Below the pieces are notes generated by a model. It had not been told where the DNA came from, did not search any database, and worked only from the letters and a program-made list of their open reading frames with translations. From Glandiceps talaboti (Eukaryota > Hemichordata > Enteropneusta > Spengelidae): DNA of 57,500 bases. The DNA lies in the NCBI RefSeq assembly GCF_964340395.1, contig NC_135566.1:22864635-22922134 (forward strand), in the 5' to 3' direction. Both the position numbers and the translations under genes were made by a program. Shown piece by piece: positions 52,401-57,500 of the stretch; the stretch's first letter is position 1, and every line of letters begins with the position of its first letter.

Positions 52401-54545
52401 CTTTTTTTAAATTTCTTTTCATCACAAAAACAAAATCTGTGTGATCAAAAGTGTTGTAAACTAAACCAGAAAGAATTATCGGACTGGCTAAACTTCCCGC
52501 TGAACTGGAGTATACTAGTAAGGTCCAAGCCTCGATAGTACGTGAGCAAATCGTCTCAAACTAGCGATACAACTTTCAAAATATAACTTGACATGTCTTC
52601 ATTTGTTAGAGTTATACAATTCAAGACGGGTTTTCACTCGAAAGAAACAATTCTGTGAATAATGACATTCTGAACGCAGCGATTTCTCGGACGATGTTAA
52701 CACTGTAACGTACGGCTGGCAACGACTTGCTTCCGGGTTAGTCCCTCGTACATCCGGGTACTTGAGATTGTCGCCGTACGGAACTACCACATCGGCAATT
52801 TTGACGCTGTAATTTTGCCACCAATATTGATCGTACAAAAACAAAACTCCATAAATGAACCACAAAGTACTTTCCCTTTCAAAATGTGGTAATTTTAGAA
52901 AGAGTATTATCGTTTTTATTGACGACTCAGGACTGTCAAAAATCGTCCCATACACTTCAGTTCACAGGCATTCAAACTTGATCATGAGGGAGGTGCATAT
53001 ACTGGAATGAACCATTCTGTAGGAGGGGTGGATGGAGAATTGGATTTGAAGTTTACAACCCTTTTTCGAACAAATATTTGTCATTTGGGCGCACAATGCG
53101 TAGAATTAAGACTATAGCACATATTACATTGCTTGTTTGACGTCAATAGTGTCTTTTGAAAAGTTGCACTTTACCTAAAGTCTCGCGGAGTGATTTCCAA
53201 TATGGCGTCGGTCATTATACTCATTAACATATTCATTTTTTTTTCAAATTTCAAAAAAAAAATCATAAAAAATAGAAGAGAAGACGTGCTGACTTGAAAT
53301 TAACAAATCTAAGTAAGGTACCCTCTGTGCATCAACACACCACATATCAAAGCAATCTGACTTAAAGTTTATGAGGAGTTGATGAAAATGACATTTTTGG
53401 AAAAAAAATCATAAAAAATTGAAAATGGCACAGATCAACTTGGCATGAACAAATCTGAATAGCCTCCCCCCAGGGAACATGCACACCAAATATCGAAGAA
53501 TTCCGACTGTCACTTTCGGAGTAGATAGTGAAGATATAAAAGTTTGACGGACACCTATGATTCACTCTACTCTCTATACCTCAATACCCACCTATACCTA
53601 AAGCTACGCTTTCAGCTTTCGCTGACAGCGGAGCTAACAAGTCATTGAGAATGACATAGTCCCCGCTATAATTGGGTTTTAAGGAATTATCACTACTCTG
53701 ATCACGCAACAACATTTGTGAACCTAAAACAAACAGACTTAGATATGTTTGTGTGCTTGTTGGACATGGAATATGCCTCCAACAATAAAGGATTGGTCGG
53801 GTATGGGGGATCATATCACGATGAAAATGGAGTCTGAGTTATGGCTTTAGACATGGAAAATTCACAAACAAAATGGTTGCCAGGCAGCCATATTGGATCG
53901 TATCACGACGAAAATGGATATGCACATGTATGTCATAGAACACTGTCCTAATACCAACTTTGAATGAGATCTGTTCAAGCATGTCTGAGTTATGGCTTTG
54001 GACATGAAAATTCACAAACAAAATGGCTGCTAGGCGGCCATATTGGATCGTATCATGACAACAATGAATATGCACATGTATGTCATAGAACACTGTCCTA
54101 ATACCAACTTTGAATGAGATCTGTTAAAGCATGTCTGAGTTATGGCTTTAGACAGGGAAAATTCGCAAACAAAATGGTTGCTAGGCGGCCATATTGGATC
54201 GTATCATAAAACAAATTGACGTGCATATGTATGCCATAGCATGTTGCCCCTGTACTAAGTTTGAAAAAAATCGGTCCAGGCATCTCCAAGAAACGGCTGC
54301 AGACGCACGGACGGACGGACAGACGCACGGATGGACGGACGGACGCACGGAACCCAATCCATAAGTCCCCGTTCCGGACTTCGTCCGCGGGGACTAACAA
54401 TACTATATTTGGTAACGATTTGAATACCTATGGATATTGAACACTTACCTTCGACAATACCCCATGGATACATACGTCCACGTACTCGTTTTCCATTGGC
54501 TTCTACAATTGTGTTACTGCCTATTACAGCAAATGGTATACTGGC
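42051..54545 (-). CDS. Septin, SEPTIN2 group, 3' part, four exons
   Basis: Minus-strand exons 54545-54449, 49575-49524, 48968-48852 and 42237-42051 join in phase (1, 2, 2) into 453 nt, or 150 residues plus TAA. The joined protein reads IPFAVIGSN, then [15 protein letters not shown], then [20 protein letters not shown], then [11 protein letters not shown]. These are the end of the septin GTPase domain and the septin unique element. A coiled coil follows ([18 protein letters not shown] with heptad spacing) and then an Asn-rich tail. Family knowledge: septins are GTP-binding proteins that polymerise into filaments and rings at the cell cortex and cytokinetic furrow. The short KDEEIKRMQ-type coiled coil is characteristic of the SEPT1/2/4/5 group. 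The P-loop and switch exons lie beyond the right edge. The gene is convergent with GAS2L, and its last intron (6.6 kb) is full of mobile DNA. Confidence 0.94.
42238..43084. other. Septin last intron, 3' portion
   Basis: AT-rich intronic sequence beginning (on the - strand side) at the acceptor. No other exon or repeat recognised. Confidence 0.6.
43085..43520. repeat. 26-bp minisatellite, about 17 copies
   Basis: The unit is tgtttgttgcagcaatcttt plus aaaatg, with small variants (aaaagg, aaatag). In the septin intron. Confidence 0.93.
43625..43808. repeat. 14-bp satellite, left part
   Basis: Units agattaagtggatc and agattaagtagatc alternate. The array resumes at 47475 after an insertion; see the element at 43813-47470. 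Confidence 0.92.
43813..47470. mobile_element. TTAA-targeting TIR element inserted in a satellite
   Basis: Starts AGTTGTCAAATTGTTTAAAA and ends with the near-perfect inverted complement (TTTTAAACAATTTTACAACT). TIRs are about 45 bp. TTAA flanks both ends (43809-43812 and 47471-47474), and each TTAA belongs to the surrounding gattaagt satellite unit. TTAA duplication is the rule for piggyBac and Kolobok transposons. Internal frames are short (at most about 85 codons) and unrecognised, so the copy is non-autonomous or decayed. A family A copy is nested inside at 45690-47035. Confidence 0.85.
45690..47035 (-). mobile_element. Family A repeat, copy 5 (nested, - strand)
   Basis: The - strand runs from ttagcacaactgaactgagg with (GTCT)n and (GT)n (interrupted once) to actgtacagttgtgctacaa and gccattggcagtattt. 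Very close to copy 4 in order and sequence, suggesting recent activity. It lies inside the TTAA element and so is younger than it. Confidence 0.87.
47475..47905. repeat. 14-bp satellite, right part
   Basis: Continuation, same orientation, of the 43625-43808 array; about 30 units agattaagtggatc/agattaagtagatc with occasional aaattacgctgatc variants spaced regularly. Confidence 0.93.
47906..48570. other. Septin intron, with a small satellite patch
   Basis: Sequence distantly like family A (gacctaatttgcaaggtagt; accttatttgcatagcaacg) surrounding a short block of the 14-bp satellite at 48155-48245. Confidence 0.55.
48570..48745. repeat. (AC)n, (ATAC)n, (ATGC)n, (AGAC)n microsatellite
   Basis: Successive pure blocks of cacacaca, catacata, gcatgcatgc/gcacgc, catacata and cagacaga. 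Open frames of Thr/His or Cys/Met/Val across it are artefacts. It ends about 110 bp from a septin splice donor. Confidence 0.96.
48852..48968 (-). CDS. Septin exon: septin unique element
   Basis: The acceptor is ttctattgacag and the donor is AGGAA|GTAAGA. The exon is 117 nt, phase 2 at both ends. It encodes [20 protein letters not shown] and then [20 protein letters not shown]-x-DLK-x-VT and HYENYR are diagnostic of septins. Confidence 0.95.
49340..49455. repeat. (CT)n/(GTCT)n/(AC)n microsatellite
   Basis: Imperfect ctgtctctgt runs followed by tctctctc and a perfect cacacaca run, in a septin intron just before the 52-nt exon. Confidence 0.9.
49524..49575 (-). CDS. Septin short exon
   Basis: This 52-nt exon is too short for an ORF scan. 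I found it by looking for the missing VEN...LRNMLIR block. The acceptor is tgtcttacag and the donor is TTAG|GTAAGT, phase 1 in and phase 2 out. It encodes [18 protein letters not shown] when joined to its neighbours, which is exactly the expected septin sequence. Confidence 0.94.
49660..49740. repeat. ~75-bp segment duplicated at 56092-56168
   Basis: cttgaaacaaacaaacaaac then gaagttattaatttggcaac and tatccactaaat, nearly identical at the two positions, same strand. Confidence 0.85.
49741..53009. other. Septin intron, mostly unique sequence
   Basis: No exon recognised on either strand. A 118-codon - frame at 52955-52599 resembles no family I know. A roughly 30-bp block (ccgtacggcgacaatc followed by aagtacccg) occurs at about 50745-50775 and inverted at 52745-52785. 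Confidence 0.5.
53010..53640. repeat. Repeat family B, copy 1
   Basis: Begins near tggatttgaagtttacaacc, includes gcttgtttgacgtcaa and tttccaatatggcgtc, and ends with acctatacctaaagct ... cggagctaa. The whole block recurs at 56165-56765 in the same orientation. No coding frame. Confidence 0.8.
53658..54395. mobile_element. TIR element AGTCCCCGC with three internal 150-bp repeats
   Basis: The left end AGTCCCCGC is matched by GCGGGGACT at the right. The interior holds three tandem units of about 150 bp starting gagttatggctttagacatg and containing ggcggccatattggatcgta. A (GGAC)n run and a final hairpin (agtccccg...cggggact) follow. Non-coding. Lies in a septin intron, 53 bp from the splice donor at 54449. 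Confidence 0.82.
54449..54545 (-). CDS. Septin exon: end of GTPase domain
   Basis: The acceptor is ctgtttcag-like (tgtttcag|GCC) and the donor is GAAG|GTAAGT. The exon is 97 nt, entering in phase 0 and leaving in phase 1. It encodes [18 protein letters not shown], then a basic stretch and RMYPWGIVE, which matches the conserved PFAV-GSN and RGR-YPWG-VE septin blocks. A transposon ends only 53 bp beyond the donor. Confidence 0.95.
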
Positions 54546-55400
54546 CTGAAACAACATAACACACAGTATGAGGGGCAAGATCACTAGATCAGTGAAGGAT
54601 AAAAAAACTGGTCGGTACAAAATGTAAGTACAGGCCAGACCAGGCATCGACTAAATTTTTTTTTTTTTAAATTCACATTAAGATCCACAGATGTGAATCT
54701 GTCATTATATTTGGTGTAGATTTTTGATTAGTTGTCAAGTTATTTTTTATCAGCAATTCCCCATCAGGTACCTTTGTTTTCAAAATCACAATGCAATAGT
54801 GTCTTCTCTTCTAGGAATTAAGTTTTTCACATTGATCTTAATATACTCGTTCTTGTACTTACAGGCTGTCATACTGGGTGCATTCAAAATGTTTTGCCAA
54901 CTGCAGAATGTTGGACATGAAACAAAGAAGATGGCAGACACTCATATGGGAAAGTAGTTGCATTTTGTAGTTTCAGTATTAATTGATAACACAGGACGAT
55001 TTGCACAACTAAAATATACCATTGCAATATGTTTAGGACAAAAATGTACAAATTTGGCTTGGATAAATCATTCAAGAACAAAACATCTCAGTTGGGATAT
55101 CAGTCCAAGTGCCTCATCCCCAAAGATAAGTAATGATCTAGTAAGTGACTCTTTTTCATGACTGGAAATCTGTCAACCTAAACTAGAGGGTAAACCTTTG
55201 GCAGTTTGCCAAAATTGATAAAAACATCATGAAAATCAATGTCCTCTTTACGTCCTAATTTTGTCGAGATGTCATGTTTATGTAACGTGTGCCTGATGGA
55301 AACCTATGAATCTATTTGAATAACTGAGGGTATAGGTCATAACCTGTGAATCTATGTTGAGTAACTGAGTGTAAAGGTCATAATCTGTTTTATATGATGT
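54546..55400. other. Septin intron, no feature recognised
   Basis: I searched the - strand for the preceding septin exon (an acidic DEDED.FK block) and did not find it here or up to 57500. A short duplication (aactgag(g/t)gta(t/a)aggtcata) lies at about 55320-55385. Confidence 0.5.
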
Positions 55401-55406
55401 TCAAAG

Positions 55407-55556
<150 letters not shown>

Positions 55557-55588
55557 AGGGTAGAAGAAAATCAAGTCGGGGTTTTTCG

Positions 55589-55630
55589 TCTCTACAAGCC
55601 TGTTTCGTGAGTAAATCACTCGTCAGGAGA
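55589..55630 (-). ncRNA. Type I hammerhead ribozyme motif (HHR-2)
   Basis: Read on the - strand: stem I strand UCUC (55630-55627); catalytic CUGACGA (55626-55620; position 7 may be any base); stem II GUGA with loop UUUAC and UCAC; GAAA (55606-55603). Stem III is ACA, loop GGCU, UGU; the cleavage-site base is A at 55593 (GUA triplet), then stem I strand GAGA (55592-55589). All invariant core positions are present. Short stem III type I hammerheads are known from Penelope-like elements, retrozymes and some SINE-like repeats. Confidence 0.72.
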
Positions 55631-55760
55631 TGTTGTTCTTCTACCCTCAACATATACTCCGCTCTGCGTGCAGACGTATCGAGCACTGTACTACGGACAA
55701 ATCTTACCACTGACTTCCTATATATATATAAAGTTTTGGTAGTACTGGAACTCTTTCTTG

Positions 55761-55803
55761 GTTGTAACTCTGAGTTTCACGCATTGTGCGATCATCAGAC
55801 AAC
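55761..55803 (-). ncRNA. Type I hammerhead ribozyme motif (HHR-1)
   Basis: On the - strand: stem I GUUGU (55803-55799) pairs with ACAAC (55765-55761). The core is CUGAUGA (55798-55792), stem II CGCA, loop CAA, UGCG, and GAAA (55778-55775). Stem III is ACU, loop CAG, AGU; the cleavage-site base is U at 55766 (GUU triplet, less common but permitted). The first stem II position is a U-U mismatch, so activity may be reduced. About 130 nt upstream of HHR-2 on the same strand. Confidence 0.62.
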
Positions 55804-56091
55804 TCTGGTTTCTACTCTCTGGGTGTGCTGTTTATATAGAGTGTAGACAATAGAAATATCATCACTATTGTCTGTGTTGGTGGGTTGGTGTTGTGTGTGT
55901 GGAGGTGTTGGTTGTTATTGTGTGAGTTATTGGGTGCGGACAAGTAGGTGTTGGCGGGTTGTTACATGTTGGGCTTTGATGTTCCGTTAGTTAACGGGTT
56001 TAGTTTAGGTGATGGATGCTCTATTGAAGTTGGACAAATAAAACTTATTCTCGTGTCGGCATTTGGATATCAACTCAGTTCTTTTGTCAAC

Positions 56092-56168
56092 TTGAAACAA
56101 ACAAACAAACAAACAGAGAAGTTATTAATTTGGCAACATTAACTATGTCTATATCCACTAAATATATG
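56092..56168. repeat. Second copy of the 49660-49740 segment
   Basis: Starts gaaacaaacaaacaaacaaa and runs into family B copy 2; see 49660. Confidence 0.85.
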
Positions 56169-56765
56169 AATTTGGATTTGAAGTCTGCAACCCTGTTTCA
56201 AACAAACACTTGTCATTTGGGTGCACAATGCATATAATTAAAACAATAGCACATATTACATTGCTTGTTTGACGTCAACGGTGTCTTTTGAAAAGTGGCA
56301 GTTTACTTAAAGTCTCGTCGACTGATTTCCAATATGGCGTCAGTCACAATGCTCATTAACATATTTTTTTTTTTAAATTACAAAAAAAAATCATCAAAAA
56401 TAGAAAGAAGATGTGCTGACTTGAAATTAACAAATCTGAGTAAGCTACCCTCTGCGCATCGACACACCAGATATCAAAGCAATCTGACGAGTAGTATTTG
56501 AGGAGATGATGATAATATCATTTTTGGAAAAAAATCATAAAAAATTGAAAATGGCACAGATCAACTTGGCATGAACAAATCTGAATAGCGTATCCCCAAG
56601 AAACATGCACACCAAATATCGAAGTATTCTGACTGTCACTTTCGGAGAAGATGATGAAAATAAAGAAAGTTGACAGACAGACCATGTTCACTTATACTTC
56701 TATACCTATACCAACCTATACCTATAAAGCTTATGCTGTCTGCCTTTGCTGATACGGAGCTAAAA
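56165..56765. repeat. Repeat family B, copy 2
   Basis: Same order and orientation as 53010-53640, with scattered substitutions and small indels, ending acctataaagcttatgctg ... acggagctaa. Confidence 0.8.
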
Positions 56766-56914
56766 AGCCAGTATGTAGTGAGGAAATAATTCTTTTATCA
56801 ACGTTTTACTTTATTGTAGTGACATGCACTTACTATAGAGATTATTGTTCTATTTCTCAATTTCACATTTATTTTAGAAATATTTGTACTTAGGGTACAA
56901 AACAGATCCACTAT

Positions 56915-57425
56915 GAGTTAATAAGTAATTTGCATAATTAATGAGTTTTGGTAATTAGGCTATATCTTAAGAATGCACCCTTCACATTAAATATGAATGC
57001 ATACAATGCATATATGAAATAATGTAACAAAGCACATACGTGGTATAATGCTTGTTGATATAGCTTAATGAGTAATTTGCATAATTAATGATTAAGTAAT
57101 TAAATATCTAAAGAATGCCTACTTCCAATTCCGCAAAATTTGGTACATACATCAACAATACTAAGCACGCATGTCCTATAAAGTCTGATGGCATAGTATT
57201 TAGTTGTAATGAGTAATTTGCATAATCAATGAGTTTTGGTAATTAGGCTATATATTATGAATGCAAGCTTCAAATTCAATATAATTTGGCACAGACATCA
57301 ACCATAACGAAGCATACATATCCTACTAAGCCTTGTGGTATAGTTTTTAGTTTTAACGATTATTGTGCATAATTAGTTATTTTCAGTAATTAGGCTATAT
57401 CTTAATAAGAATGCATCAAATAATG
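56915..57425. repeat. ~145-bp tandem repeat, three to four copies
   Basis: Each unit has gagtaatttgcataatta, then ttggtaattaggctatat and aagaatgca. Copies start near 56922, 57068, 57210 and 57355. Diverged. Confidence 0.75.
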
Positions 57426-57500
57426 TATGTAGAGCAAAGACCTATGGTTTGCCCTATGGGAGACATTCAGTTTAAATCTGGTTATTACTGAAAGCTCTAC

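Noticed and set aside
52599-52955. A 118-codon - frame that could be another septin exon.
   Set aside because: It matches no septin block, and the phases of the flanking septin exons already join without it.

Overview
This is animal nuclear DNA, AT-rich, from what looks like an invertebrate. It has multi-kilobase GT-AG introns, very abundant microsatellites and minisatellites, and many TIR/foldback transposons. It cannot be bacterial: the only convincing genes are split into short exons joined in phase. I cannot fix the phylum. The two protein families occur across animals, and the repeat load would fit a marine deuterostome or lophotrochozoan.

Two genes lie tail to tail. On the + strand, bases 847-15384 hold the 3' part of a GAS2-like (GAS2L) cytoskeletal linker gene. 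Two exons (847-954, 2199-2289) encode a full GAR microtubule-binding domain, a small exon (7864-7957) restores the frame, and a 2.7-kb last exon (12687-15384) encodes a Ser/Arg/Pro-rich tail with SxIP-type EB1-binding motifs. The calponin-homology exons must lie left of the window. On the - strand, bases 54545-42051 hold the 3' part of a SEPTIN2-group septin. Four exons (54449-54545, 49524-49575, 48852-48968, 42051-42237) encode the end of the GTPase domain, the septin unique element and the C-terminal coiled coil. The GTP-binding exons lie right of the window. Intron phases agree across both exon sets, giving 996 and 150 residues in the window. Both proteins act on the cytoskeleton, but nothing here shows a functional link beyond proximity.

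The introns and the roughly 26.7 kb between the genes are repeats. A family called A here has several copies on both strands. There are three foldback structures at 18.25-20.73, 21.10-27.46 and 24.25-25.28 kb, the last nested in the second. A 4.48-kb TIR element at 29900-34380 has a perfect 6-bp target duplication. A 3.66-kb TTAA element at 43813-47470 has split a 14-bp satellite. Other TIR elements lie at 10.83-12.57, 39.14-39.29, 39.94-40.82 and 53.66-54.40 kb, with a LINE reverse-transcriptase remnant at about 37.73-38.23 kb.

The most unusual signal is a pair of type I hammerhead ribozyme motifs on the - strand (55589-55630 and 55761-55803). Two decayed hammerhead-like relics lie on the + strand at 11861-11958 and 23629-23706. 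No tRNA, rRNA, CRISPR array or intact transposase gene was found.
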